Assembly (NCBI RefSeq): GCF_013368755.1
Contig: NC_049564.1
Coordinates: forward strand, 256,001-320,000
Direction: 5' to 3'
Source of the DNA: Talaromyces rugulosus
Lineage: Eukaryota > Ascomycota > Eurotiomycetes > Eurotiales > Trichocomaceae
DNA: 64,000 nt
Shown: positions 1 through 10,431 of the stretch, piece by piece
Layout of the letters: every line of letters begins with the position of its first letter
How positions within the stretch are numbered: the first letter of the stretch is position 1
Program-made: the position numbers and the translations under genes
Notes under the pieces: model-generated
Told to the model about the DNA's origin: nothing
The model's database searches: none
The model's input: only the letters and a program-made list of their open reading frames with translations

Positions 1-788
1 TTGGCCGAAGAGTCTCAGATGCCGTTGTTGCATTGGCTACAGAAAATATCAGGGTAAAACTCGTCACATTGACGTAGAACAGTGAAGGCACTGCTCCAGC
101 CGAGTTCATGTCCTGGGGCGAGACCATTGGCACCGTGAACGGAGCAGATGCTTGCTTTGCAATATCCTGTCCATTGATCACCAACAGCGCGTAATCGACC
201 AGCGGCTCGTCCTTTCCGAGGTAGATGCTGAGTGCGCATCGAGGTATCACGTCTCGCTCATACAGCTGATTGAGAAAGCTTGGAGGATAGCCCGAGCATA
301 TCTCATCAGGCGTACTTCCTGGTACGTCGCACGGTTGACCGAGCCCTAAGAAACCAGCCTGTGGGCGCTGGTAAAACGAAGCTGGCGTAGAATGTGTCGA
401 GCGTGCCGACTTGGAAATTCGGAAGAACTATTGGGGGATCTCTGGTACCGTTTCCGGATAAAGTGTAGCTGAGAGTATCGTTGATATAGGACCCGTATCC
501 ATGATCGATCACACCGTTTCCATAGTCATTGGACACCCATTTTGGCGTTGACGAGGTCAAGTTCTCATAGACGCCTAGAGTACACGGGGTATTCGACTGT
601 TGACAGCCGTTTGAGTGTGCTGTTTCAAAGCCGATCGTGTATGAGCCTGTGTCGATTAGTTAATGGCTCGTATGCGGAGGTGTTCCCACTGAGATTGCGG
701 CGCCATAGGCTGTTTGATTCTTGATTCGCGTTAGGGGAATTGGAAGGATAGACGATGCGACACACGAACTCAGGACAGCAAGTGGCTA
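1..788 (-). pseudogene. Secreted aspartic peptidase (A1 family), broken and cut by the window edge
   Basis: Read on the minus strand, a pepsin-type protein is recognisable: a hydrophobic leader (about 786-720), the pre-active-site stretch YGAAISVGTPP, the first catalytic motif LIDTGS (about 657-640), a loop with Asn-glycosylation sites, then GFLGLGQP and a conserved FTVPMV / YVNVTSFTL stretch running off position 1. The second catalytic Asp lies outside the window. It is disabled: no ATG opens the frame, a TAG sits in the leader at 786-788, a TAA at 660-662 lies two codons before the active-site Asp triplet, and the frame shifts by one base near 358-361 between PAPT and GFLGLG. Both stops could come from C-to-T changes (CAA to TAA, CAG to TAG), which fits repeat-induced point mutation, but this is inference. 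Family assignment is firm from DTGS plus G-x-LGLG spacing. Confidence 0.82.
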
Positions 789-1873
789 GACTATTTTCCT
801 TTTATGGATTTGGCCTCGGCTGATGTTTCACTTGCTTACTTCTTCTTACGACCCTTCTTTAAATGGATGTAGAATAATTTCAACAACTAATCTTTATGTG
901 CATAGATACGCATCAATTGATCAATGATATAAATTGCACATAAAATATTTACTGATTCCAGTCGACGTGGACATCTGTATGTGGAAGATGATGTTCATCG
1001 GTTTCAAATGCTGGAAGAAACCTAAGAAAGCTAAGCTGACTTGTTGAATGTTAAGCTTGTAGCTGATATACATTTAATTGATATCAACTTATCAAATACC
1101 TGAATGTATGAACTACAACATAATAAAATTTTTGACGTAGTCTACCGAATATCGAACATGAGATAGGAACATCAATGATACTTCGTAAACCGGACTGTAA
1201 CACCATATTCAAATGCGCTCTTTGGATATTATACGAAACCCTTCACCATTTCTATTTTCTATCTCAAAAAGATCACCAGTTCACTTTTTTCAAAAAAAAA
1301 AAAGGAAAGGGAGAAGGAGAGAGAATGAATGTTAGGCACACTCTAGTTGAATTTACCCAGATATCAGTTAATTGCCAAGAAATTCACACAACAGCATAAA
1401 ATGCTAGGCAAAGAGCAGAACAAGGCAAATGACTTGCAAAAGGACGAGGTGGTTGGTTGTCATGCCATGTCACCTCGCTAATGTTGCACATGTGCAACGC
1501 AACGTCAGTTCCCCTCCCGGCCTTGGTGAATGATGCAGGCATGCAGGTGATGGTCAGAAATCGCGGAATACTGATTCGCCAGATTACTGTCTCTACACCA
1601 CAGAAGATATAGTAGACTAGTAGATTCAGGCGGGGTAGATGGATGGTGTATTTTGAAAGCTACATCAGTTGACATGGGGTGGAAGGAGCTTGCAAAGCCA
1701 AAATCTTTGAAATACTTGCAAATACCCTGAGTAGTGACTTGTCGCAGAATTATTGCAATTTTGGTAAAGATGGCACTGGGTAGCCTGGCACAATTAAACA
1801 CAGCGACTTTATTACCGGCATGTCCTCTGGATCCTGCGGGTTTGGTAGTATCAGCTAACAAAATCGCACATAG
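789..1873. other. Gene-free AT-rich stretch
   Basis: No protein family or RNA gene is recognisable. The region holds A/T runs and short ORFs without recognisable composition; the longest (1505-1861, minus) overlaps the likely 5' part of the P450 locus and shows no domain. Confidence 0.5.
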
Positions 1874-3528
1874 GCTACTTTCCTACTGATAGTCGGAGCC
1901 TGTGTCGCAAAGATATTCTATAACCTATACCTTCATCCCCTCCGTAATTACCCCGGCCCATTTCTCGGACGCGCCACAAATGCATACGCTCTGTGTCTGA
2001 ATGCCCTGGGCGTCCAACACGTCAAAGAAAAAGAATGGCATGACAAGTACGGCGAAGTCGTGCGATGCATGCCAAACTACCTTTCGTACAACTCCAGCCA
2101 GGCGTGGAAAGATATTCACGGTTACCGCTCAGATAAACAGGGCAGCTTTGACAAAGATCCGGCCTTTTTCCTGTTGCATCCTGACGCGGCCGCTCATATT
2201 GTGGGTTCCTCCTACCCCATCTCGTAAATAACGGCAATAATAATAGTGAATGAAAAAAAAAAAAAATTAGGTCGGAGCTAATGGTGCTGAACATCGTCGC
2301 CTTCGCCGCCTGATGTCGCCGGCCTTTTCTGACAAAGCGCTGCAAGCCCAGGAGCCAGTTCTGCACCAATACGTGGATATGCTGATTGAACAACTCCGGG
2401 CACAGTGTAAGGGTGATGCCGGCGGTGTCGTGGACATGGCGAAATGGTTCAATTTTACCACGTTCGACTTGATCGGAGACTTGTCCTTTGGCCAGCCATT
2501 CGGGCTACTCGAGAGCGGGGTGTGGCATCGATATGTGAGCACGTTGTTTGGCAGTATCAAAGTGTTCACGTATATCCGGGTCATACTGGACGTGTTTCCA
2601 TCGCCGGTGCGCGAGCTGCTTTTACTGTTGCTGATTCCGAAGAAGTTGATGGACGACCAGGCATATCAGATGGAACTGGCCGGAGAAAAGCTGAGACAAA
2701 AGATCGAAACCGATCCTGAGAGGGAGGACTTTGGTATGTCCTAAACTCCAACATGTTGGTATGCTAACGAAGCATAGTGCATCACCTTATCAAAGGCTCT
2801 CAAGAGGAAGTGGGTGAAACTGGGCTTACCTTCAAGGAAATGGTTGCTCAAGCTCAGCTTTTGATTCTCGCCGGGAGTGAAACCTCTGCGACGGCGCTTT
2901 CGGGCATGACATACTATCTTCTCACCAACCGAGAGTCCCTGAACAAATTGACGGACGAGATTCGCTCTGCATTCGCCGCCGAGTCCGACATTACGCTTTT
3001 TGCAGTCGGCAAGTTGCCATACCTGCAAGCCGTGCTCGACGAGTCGATGCGCATGTACCCGCCAGCACCGAACTCGTTCCTGCGCATTGTTCCCTACCCT
3101 GGAGAGGTTGTTTGTGGGAGCTATGTCCCAGGAGGGACATCAGTAGCCCTGCATCACTTTGCAAGCTATCGATCGAGTACCAACTTTGTCGAGGCAGACT
3201 CGTTTATACCCGAGCGATGGGCCACAAATGGAACCAGACATCCCAAGTTTGAGGCAGACAATCATGATGCGTTTCACCCGTTTTCAGTGGGGTCTAGAAA
3301 CTGCCTAGGCCGGAAGTAAGTCTTATTGGGATTCTGTAACGCACCCACGCTGACGAAAAGCGATGCAGCATCGCGTGGGCCGAGCTGCGCCTGATCGTGT
3401 GCAAGCTCTTTTACCACTTCGATCTCGAGCTGGAGCCCGCCAGTGAGATGTGGATTGACCAGCCGACGTTTGGGCTGTGGGAGAAAAGAGCGTTGAATGT
3501 AAAGCTGACGGCGCTGCGTTCCTTGTGA
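1874..3528 (+). CDS. Cytochrome P450 monooxygenase, 5' end unresolved
   Basis: A microsomal heme-thiolate monooxygenase. Exons read as 1874-2200, 2271-2733, 2778-3315 and 3369-3528, giving about 495 codons in one frame. Seen in order: hydrophobic anchor, NLYLHPLRNYPGP hinge, HDKYGEVVR, the C-helix region with HRRLRRLMSPAFSDKAL, I-helix AGSETSAT, ExxR as ESMR, PERW as FIPERW, and the heme loop FSVGSRNCLGR with the Cys ligand. The intron at 3316-3368 splits the Asn codon right after the heme loop. The motifs resemble fungal CYP families around isotrichodermin C-15 hydroxylase, which is inference. Odd: no in-frame ATG opens the first exon; a TAG at 1871-1873 precedes it and doubles as a plausible acceptor after gctaac, so a small upstream exon is likely, but none of the ATG/donor pairs I tried keeps frame. 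Either the start exon is cryptic or it was lost. Confidence 0.8.
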
Positions 3529-3860
3529 CCGGGGGTGTGGTTGTTGGTTTAGGCCGTGATTGGGGGTGGTAGAAATTGCAAATATATTTCCATGCCCAAA
3601 GCAGAATCAAATTGCAATTGCAATAATTACAAATTGCAGATACTAGAGCGGGGCACGGCTGTGGCTGAGCTGCCCCGCAGAGACGTGGCTGAGCTCTTGT
3701 ATGCACCGCCACGACTGATTGCTCCTGCTGCCTTCGCGCCATAAGAACGACGTTCAGCTCTGCTCGCATTCAAGGCTCCAGGACGATTCAGTGTGGGTTG
3801 CGCTCCTCCAGCAACAAGACTCATTCCAACACTGCACCCGCTCTGTTGAATAGCTTCACA
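3529..3860. other. Intergenic, upstream of the CVNH protein
   Basis: 332 bp between the P450 stop and the next start. An in-frame ATG at 3798 would add 21 residues to the next protein; the ATG at 3861 with context cacaATG was preferred. No clear TATA box. Confidence 0.45.
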
Positions 3861-4874
3861 ATGTCGGCAAACGAATATTTTAGTGGCGGCGGAGGGGCTT
3901 ACGAGCAGAACAACGAGCAGAATCGATATAACACAAACACCACCAATAACAATAACAACAACAACCAGTCGCCATGGTCATCCCCTCCTCCAATTCATAC
4001 TCCTAGCTCTAGCACGTACGAGGGCTCCTATCCGCCATCAGAGCCTCCTTACAACTCCCCGCAACCAGCCTGGGGTCAGCCCACCTTTCCTCATCAGTAT
4101 GAAACGCAGCCCTACCCGGGACAGTCCCCTTATCCACCATACCAACAGGGCCAATATGGCCCGCCTCAGCCTTATTCTCCCTACTATCCGCCTCAAGAAG
4201 GGTATCCGTCGCAACATCAAGCATACCCCCAGCACCCTCCACCATATAATGCGGAGCCCGCTACAGAGTCACCGGACGAGAGAGGCTTGTTGGGTGCTGT
4301 AGCCGGTGGTGCTACCGGCGCCTTTGCTGGTCACCAGGTTCATCACGGTGTCCTTGGCGCAGTAGGAGGTGCAATCACTGGCTCGGTGGCTGAGGACGCG
4401 ATTAAAAAGCACAAGAAAGATAAGGAGAAAAAAGAGAAGAAGAAATGGGGTCATGGGCGTCGGGACTCCTCCTCCTCCTCGTCGTCTTCATCTTCATCGT
4501 CAGATGATGACCATCATCATCGCCGTCACAGTCAAGAACATCACGACCCTACTCTCCGCGGCAACTTCTCCCGTTCGTCAAACGAGATTCGACTGGAAGG
4601 GGACTATGAGCTCGTGGCCTATTGCAACCCAGTTTCTGGCCATCCGCAGCGATCTTCGATCCCCCTCAATGGGGTCTTAACTAACACGTTTGGAAAACTC
4701 AACTGGGCCCGCGGAGGGAACTTTGGCGCTTCAGCAAGGCACGTTAGGTTAGTCGAAGGGGGCAGGGTGCTCGAGGCTGAGTTAGGAAATGGACGTGGAG
4801 GATGGGATCGGGCGTGGATCAGACTAGACGAAAGGATTTCTAATCAGAACGGAAGCCTGGTTTTCTTGGATTGA
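3861..4874 (+). CDS. Pro/Gln-rich glycine-zipper protein with C-terminal CVNH lectin domain
   Basis: Single-exon protein of 337 residues. In order: Asn-rich start (residues 17-36), a Pro/Tyr/Gln-rich low-complexity arm (about 38-132), a glycine-zipper pair of hydrophobic helices (LLGAVAGG..., 143-176), a Lys-rich basic segment (182-200), a Ser run plus Asp/His block (203-228), and a CyanoVirin-N homology domain (about 235-337) with the typical pattern NFSRSSNEIRLEG, LNGVLTNTFGKLNW, GGNFGASARHVRL, WIRLDERISNQNGSLVF. CVNH domains bind mannose-type glycans; here the usual cysteines are absent (NFSRSSNEI, SARHV), as in many intracellular fungal CVNHs. No signal peptide, so probably cytosolic or membrane-associated through the zipper. 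Function is unknown; the domain calls are from sequence pattern. Confidence 0.85.
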   Translation: MSANEYFSGGGGAYEQNNEQNRYNTNTTNNNNNNNQSPWSSPPPIHTPSSSTYEGSYPPSEPPYNSPQPAWGQPTFPHQYETQPYPGQSPYPPYQQGQYGPPQPYSPYYPPQEGYPSQHQAYPQHPPPYNAEPATESPDERGLLGAVAGGATGAFAGHQVHHGVLGAVGGAITGSVAEDAIKKHKKDKEKKEKKKWGHGRRDSSSSSSSSSSSSDDDHHHRRHSQEHHDPTLRGNFSRSSNEIRLEGDYELVAYCNPVSGHPQRSSIPLNGVLTNTFGKLNWARGGNFGASARHVRLVEGGRVLEAELGNGRGGWDRAWIRLDERISNQNGSLVFLD

Positions 4875-5047
4875 TTTATTGATTTCTTTTAGAAAGGCTG
4901 ATGTCCGATTTTTAAAGTGTGCGCATTTTTTATCAACCTGGATAGTCACTATCCACAGCTTTGCATGACTATCACAAATCGCTACGAAATGGGTAGTTAA
5001 TGAATTCCATACGACCTAAAACGTCATTCCACATTTCCAAGTACGGA

Positions 5048-6389
5048 CTACTCTGAAACCCCCATCCACACGATTGCCTTCTTCCAAATAGTGAGCTTGT
5101 CGTAATCCGTGCCATCTGAGTTGCCAAACACAACAATTGCAGGATGCAGCATCTGGCGTATCTCGTGCCCGTCGAGCGAAGACTCATCTTCATCAAGTTG
5201 GGCTCGATGAGATGCATGAGCCTCGTAAACAGGTTCCTGTGATCAAAAACCAGTGAAGACAGACTGTCCAGCCTCGCCACACGTAGATCGACTTTTTGGG
5301 TGCCAATGTAGCACGAAAGCTCTCCAGCCTCGTGGAAGATTTTGTGTAGACCTGTTTTCATTGCTTTCTGGTCTTCATCCTTGTTGATCAGTAGACGCAT
5401 AGCTGATCTAAAAAACCCAGCGACAAGTTTGTTGCATGCGACTTTCATGTCTGCTTGCGTCGTTGCATTCAATTCAACTACATGCTCTGCTTTGGGAGCT
5501 TCCTGCGTGCTTGACCGGGGGCGTAAAAGTCTCAATGTCTGCGCACGCCACTGCTGAGCCTCGACCTCGTCATCTACGTGTGTTAGACAGTATTCAGAGA
5601 AAAGGCTAGGGTATTCTTACAGTAAAGAGTGTCTCTGTACATCTTTATTAAACCGACTTCCTTGGCCTCGGCAGTGACTGGACTGGAGCTGTCAAGAAAG
5701 AAAAACGGTTTCGTAACAATCTTTTCGAAGAGGAGATGAGTCAGATACGCCAACAACGCCATGCTTGTCCCCTTGGCTCCGACTAGACTGTGTGGATGGC
5801 CATCGCCGTCCAACCTGAGAACACGTTCGAGACTGTCCCGGAGAGCCTTTGATGTCCCCATCAACTCGCGCAAGTCTTTCTGAGAGGCGTACTGCTTGCT
5901 CCATTGCTGAATCTGCTTTGCAAACTGATCTAACCGGCGTGTTGTCTTTTCAAAGTCTGACTCCCACATTGGATCCTCCAAAACACTGTAGGCTTTTTGT
6001 TGCGCCTCTTGGAGAAGAAGCTCTTGCTCATTGTGCGCTTGGTGCCCGCCCACAAGATCGTCCATTAGTTTTTGAATGCGGGTGTGTAATTGTGAGTTCT
6101 CCTCGCGCGCATGGTTGAGATCCTGCTGCAGATGGCTGACCTGTTCCCGCAGCCAGGCATTCTCTCGCAGAAACCCATCTTTGGTACGCGGAGTGAGGTC
6201 ATCCTGTGGTTGTGGTCTGGGAAATTTCAAAGCAGATAGCGGGGTATTTTTGCAAGGGGTTTCAAGGCTTTCGTCTGTTTGGGAGGTGTGTATCTCAGTG
6301 CCTGGTGGTGGAGGAGATGGCCCAAGGACTTTCTCTGGAGCTGTCTTTGTCGATACAGGGGTGGATGGCGGTTCTTCAACCTCTGCCAT
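5048..6389 (-). CDS. Conserved fungal coiled-coil protein of unknown function
   Basis: Model of 416 residues from exons 6389-5621, 5573-5281 and 5236-5048 (introns of 47 and 44 nt). The N-terminus (1-55) is Pro/Thr-rich and disordered; about residues 75-150 form a heptad-like coiled coil (ENAWLREQVSHLQQDL onward); the rest is a helical domain with FEKIVTKPFFFLD and a C-terminal HPAIVVFGNSDGTDYDKLT strand region followed by IWKKAIVWMG. The second intron (donor gtggcg, acceptor cacag) is needed: without it the frame runs into sequence unlike this family, with it the C-terminus becomes conserved-looking. ATG at 6389 was chosen because the 25 residues before it are hydrophobic and lie in the 5' leader. 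It resembles uncharacterised ascomycete proteins; no enzymatic motif is seen. Confidence 0.75.
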
Positions 6390-6764
6390 ACTCAAATACC
6401 TGTCGAGAGGTACTGGAAGTAACAAGAAGATACACACACACTGGAATAGAAATTGTACTTGCAAGATGAAAGAGATTGCTGAGGGGAATCACTGCTGGCG
6501 ATATGAGGCTTTGGGGCAGGGCGTCAAGTCTCTGCGCCCCACCAGTTGCCTGTGGCGATGACCTTTCCCCCCCTCTTTTGCTTCTCTATTTTCTTTCTCT
6601 CATCTGCTTCTCTGTTCTCTTTCTCTCTTCTCTTTCTCTCTTCTGAAGTAGCTTTCGCACCCAACATTCCCAAGCCTCACCTCGCCTTGCAAACTGGGAA
6701 GTTGGATTCCTATCTCAAACTCTCACTACAGCGTTTTACCTTCTACTAGTATTGCCTCACCAAG
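6390..6764. promoter_or_regulatory. Divergent promoter region with a pyrimidine tract
   Basis: 375 bp shared by the coiled-coil gene (minus) and the Hsp70-like gene (plus). Positions about 6557-6652 are almost pure C/T on the plus strand (repeats of ctttctct), the type of pyrimidine tract that often lies just upstream of fungal transcription starts. It points toward the Hsp70-like gene. No TATA box was seen. Confidence 0.5.
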
Positions 6765-8837
6765 ATGAAGAGAGGAAAGCTCATCATCGGTGTCGATTTT
6801 GGCACCACCTTTACTAAGCCTACTGTCTCCTCTTCTTGGCTCATACTTATACACGATAGGCGTTAGCTATGTCATGTCCTCCACGACTAATGTCGAAGAC
6901 GTCCATATTATCAGAACATGGCCGGGACATGGGCGTGAAGCCGATTCCGTCTGGAAGGCTCCGTCTCGCCTAGCCTACTTGTCTGAGAACCCTGACGCGC
7001 CGACAAGCGTGTGGGGGTACCAAGTGACACCGAAGATGAAATCCTACTCGTGGATGAAGTTATTGCTCGACAGAAAGACACCTACCGATTACGATGATCC
7101 AGACTTAAAACATAGCCAGGGAGAAGGACTTTTGCAGCTACCTCCTAGTACTACAGCAACGGAGGTCTGTGGAGATTTCCTCCGAGAGATCTACCAGTAC
7201 ACGCTTGAATACCTGAGGAAAAGATTAACTGCAGCTGTCATTGATATCACCCCTTTTGAGTTCTGGATGACCGTGCCGGCCATTTGGTCTGACGCAGCAA
7301 AGGCTGCTACCTCGGAAGCTGCTAGAATGGCCGGCTTTGGCTCTAGGGCTGGAGACACGGTTAATTTCATACCAGAACCAGAAGCCGCCGCCGTTGCAGC
7401 GTTGAGCTCTATGGCTTCAAAAAACACTCTTGTCCCTATCCGTAAGAAGGAAGCCATCGTAATCTGTGATTGCGGTGGCGGTACCGTCGATATCATTACA
7501 TATCTTGTCAAAAACACCGAACCGCTCGAATTCGACGAGCTAGTGGTTGGGACTGGTGGCAAATGCGGATCGACTTTCATTGATAGGAATTTCCATCGAT
7601 GGATGTCTACAAACTTCCGTCTGGCCTTTGACTGTCTTCCTCCCGCGAAGAAGGGGCCAGGAAGCACCTTCATGAAGGAATTTGAGCTCTACAAGCACGA
7701 TTTCGGTCACGTTGAGGATGCACGATATGTCTTCGAAGTCCCGTTGGTTATGCGCAATGTGACAGATAGCGCTCACTACGATTCTGAGGAATCCACTGTG
7801 AAGTTTTCGAGGTATGTCCCTTTTCTCTCAAACTTGACTGTACTGACGACAGTCACTTTCCTAGAGATGTGATGAAAGGTTTCTTTGTCCCTGCAGTTGC
7901 AAAAGTCAAGCAGCTGCTTAAACAGCAATTCGATGCTGTTCATCGCGAGCATCCCCGCACAAAGATATGTGTAAGATGCGAATAACTAGAAAGCGTTTTT
8001 TTTTTGCTGATAACCTGCAGAAAGTCATTCTTGTCGGCGGATTTGGAGATTCGCCGTACTTAAACAATCAGCTGAAAAGTTGGTGCTTGTCGACGGAAAA
8101 TGTCCAAATTATGTGCCCCGAGAACCCGTACGTAATTCTCCCTTGAACCTAGAGACGCTTTGACTGAGTGACTCTAGACAGGCTGCAATCGTGAAAGGGG
8201 CCGCGTTCAGAGGCCTGCAAGGCATCAAGGCTTCCAAAAAACGATCGCGTCTTCATTACGGCATTCAGATGTTGTGTCCCTTCCGTGAAGGAATTGACCC
8301 AGAGGAATTCGCTGAGTATGACCCGTGGGACGACGACGAGAAACTCTGTTCTGATCGAGCTGTTTGGAAAATCAGTAAGGTTGAGCTCTTGGAAAAAACA
8401 CATATGTTACCTATACTAAGGAATTATAGGGCCAATTGATCGACGAAAAGACTAAACTCTGTCACGAGATCGAAGTCACTACGAATGATGATGAAGATCC
8501 ATCGTTCTCCGCAAATTTATTCTCGTGCAAATCTGACGTACCGCCAGACTATGTATCTGATCTAGGTAAAAATATGTTTCATTTTCTGTTGTTGATCGGT
8601 GCTGACTGGATGCATTCAGATGTTGACGTCGTTGGGACGCTGCATTTGGAATTCTCAGAGGCAGATCTTCAGATGTTCAAGCGTAGAGTCATCGATGGCT
8701 TGGTGCACTGGAGATTGGAATACGAATTGCAAATATTCCTTGCTCCTTCGGATGGTTTGCTACATGTCCGAGCCGTCACAAAAGGCAACAAGGAAGTGGG
8801 AGTAACGACTTTGCTTTACGACAGTGAGATGATGTAA
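6765..8837 (+). CDS. Hsp70-family ATPase (HSPA12-like divergent type), first splice donor missing
   Basis: Divergent actin-fold chaperone ATPase of roughly 590 residues. Exon 1 (6765-6815) encodes the phosphate-1 loop IGVDFGTTFT. Later exons: 6860-7811, 7865-7970, 8021-8127, 8178-8379, 8430-8565, 8620-8837. Seen: phosphate-2 loop DCGGGTVDIITY, adenosine motif VILVGGFGDSPYL, then PQAAIVKGAAFRGL and a short C-terminal part without a classical EEVD tail, as in HSPA12-like fungal proteins. Odd: the intron after TTFT has a normal acceptor (gatag at 6859) and the next exon resumes with GVSYVMSS, but where the donor should read ACT-G|GTAAGCC the sequence is ACTAAGCC (6813-6820), exactly three bases short, so no GT is present. 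Intron 8380-8429 uses a weak donor (gttgag). Could be a non-functional allele, unusual splicing, or a shortened protein starting at ATG 6872, which would lack the P-loop. Confidence 0.75.
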
Positions 8838-9201
8838 TGAGACAATTGGACAGGATGAGACAATTAGTCGTTACTGCGACGATTAGGAATTGGTTGTGGA
8901 TATCATGGTCTGGTTCAACATGTGAAAATTTTTCTTCTTGATGTACAACTGCTGCAAAAGCTTCTATGCTGACAAGTAAGGCGGGTTTACTTGTATGAAA
9001 AAATATGTTTATTCGTTTATCTACATTTCTACATGTAGAATGACCCGAATGCCAATTTATTTAACAGTGATTAAAGGCTTTTCAACTGTCTGAGTTCCTA
9101 CCAGTTGATATCGACTCCAAATACTATCTCGTACTAGCTAGATAAGCTGTACAAGTCAAATATCTCTTGAAAGCGATATAGAAGGCTTGCAGCTCGTCTA
9201 T
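8838..9201. other. Intergenic, nothing recognised
   Basis: AT-rich 3' flank between the Hsp70-like gene and the BTB pseudogene; no ORF or motif worth naming. Confidence 0.5.
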
Positions 9202-9950
9202 TTAGGCTTTACCACTCTGTACTGCGTTCAAGACTTGGTCCATGACGAGTTTCCAAAACTCACCACAGTACAAGCGTATCGATTTGACAGCCTTTTCGTT
9301 CTGGAGAATGACATCGAAATTGTCTATGACGAGGTCGACTAACTCAGCGAGTAAGGTGCATCTCCTCCCGTGCCCTTGATCATAGAAGTGTTCCAGATAG
9401 TATGGAAAGGCTGATTCATTCGAGCAGTTCTCTCTGTCATCCATCCCATAACTCGCGCGCATGCCAGCTCTTGAAGAGCGACGATTTCCAAACCAAGAGC
9501 ACATAGGTAGATGTCGATATGGCGATCGACGCTAACCACGCAAACCATGCCTTCTGACGGAACACCTGGTTTTTGACTGGCAGGTGTATCTCTAGAACAG
9601 TCTCCAGTGTAGAGAAAGGAGAGAACGTGTTTGAAGACTTCACTCTACTGAGCAAGGCGCATGCGGAACTTGCCCCCTAGCTTCTATGTTCGGAAATATG
9701 AGTCTTGGTTCTCCTTGAACAAACTGTTTGGGTCCCAGATACCTCACTGTCTTGATAATCAGCGCAATTGCCAGAGGAGTTTATCATGTCGTGTATGATA
9801 TCCAGATCAACGCTGTCGATGTAGGGCGACTGGGCGCAAACGATGGACGTGGAAAACTTCGCCTTCGCAGTATATTGTCAAATCGGACCATTTCTCCCCT
9901 TGAGACAGCAGATTTCGCATTTTAGATCTCAAGCTGAGATATAGAGTCAT
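9202..9950 (-). pseudogene. BTB/POZ-domain protein, frameshifted
   Basis: Minus-strand pieces of one fungal BTB protein appear in order but in different frames. The start (ATG 9950) gives LRSKMRNLLSQGEKWSDLT and CEGEVFHVHR, the first BTB strands; after about 9842 the next conserved piece IVCAQSPYIDS is in another frame; EVFKHVLSFLYTGD (about 9640-9600) and HIDIYLCALGLEIVALQELA follow; then NESAFPYYLEHFYDQG and LVDLVIDNFDVILQN sit in yet another frame up to the stop at 9202. At least two indels separate them, an in-frame TAG precedes the EVFKHV block, and no donor/acceptor pair I tried repairs all breaks. BTB proteins usually mediate dimerisation or recruit cullin-3 ligases. A multi-intron gene cannot be wholly excluded. 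Confidence 0.65.
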
Positions 9951-10431
9951 GTTGATCGTAGAATTCTTGTTATTGATTGAAGTTGCAGCAGATCCTGGTT
10001 GCTCGGTAACGGAAGCGTATTCAGGAACCAAGAGACTGGGACAGTCATGGAAGCGAGAGAAAGACGAAATAAGGCTAAGGATTAAAGAGAGAAAGGCCCA
10101 AAAAAAGAAAACCAGACTAGCTTATGACGAATCATAGAAGTAGGTGATCAAGCTGTGTCCTGTCGATGTCATTAAGCAACTAAAAAGCTCATTGTATTTC
10201 ACTGCTAGCCGCATTTAATGACATTTTGTTTGCATCGCTGACGCTGAAACGTAAAGGAAACAGCGTGGCCCTTTTTTTAAAAAAGGGAAAAAAAATGATA
10301 GATCCAAACTAATGCACTTGAACAAATAGCAATTTCTGAAAAGATGCAACCGATGAGGAAATGATAATTGAAAATGAATAGTGGTCTACCAGCAGTTGAT
10401 GGTAGATACATATTACTAGAGAGAACCCATA
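9951..10431. other. Intergenic between two BTB loci
   Basis: 481 bp. Contains A-rich runs (10272-10295) and no recognisable gene. It is upstream of the broken BTB gene and downstream of the second BTB locus on the same strand, consistent with an old tandem pair. Confidence 0.45.

Noticed and set aside
1505..1861. 118-codon minus-strand ORF
   Set aside because: No domain, no start context, composition like non-coding DNA, and it overlaps the likely 5' part of the P450 gene.
6790..6871. Reading the Hsp70-like protein straight through the first intron from a GTG start
   Set aside because: It would begin at a non-ATG codon and lose the P-loop IGVDFGTTFT, which is clearly encoded in another frame just upstream.
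9728..10137. Plus-strand ORFs opposite the BTB pseudogene
   Set aside because: They are antisense shadows; the minus strand carries recognisable BTB motifs.
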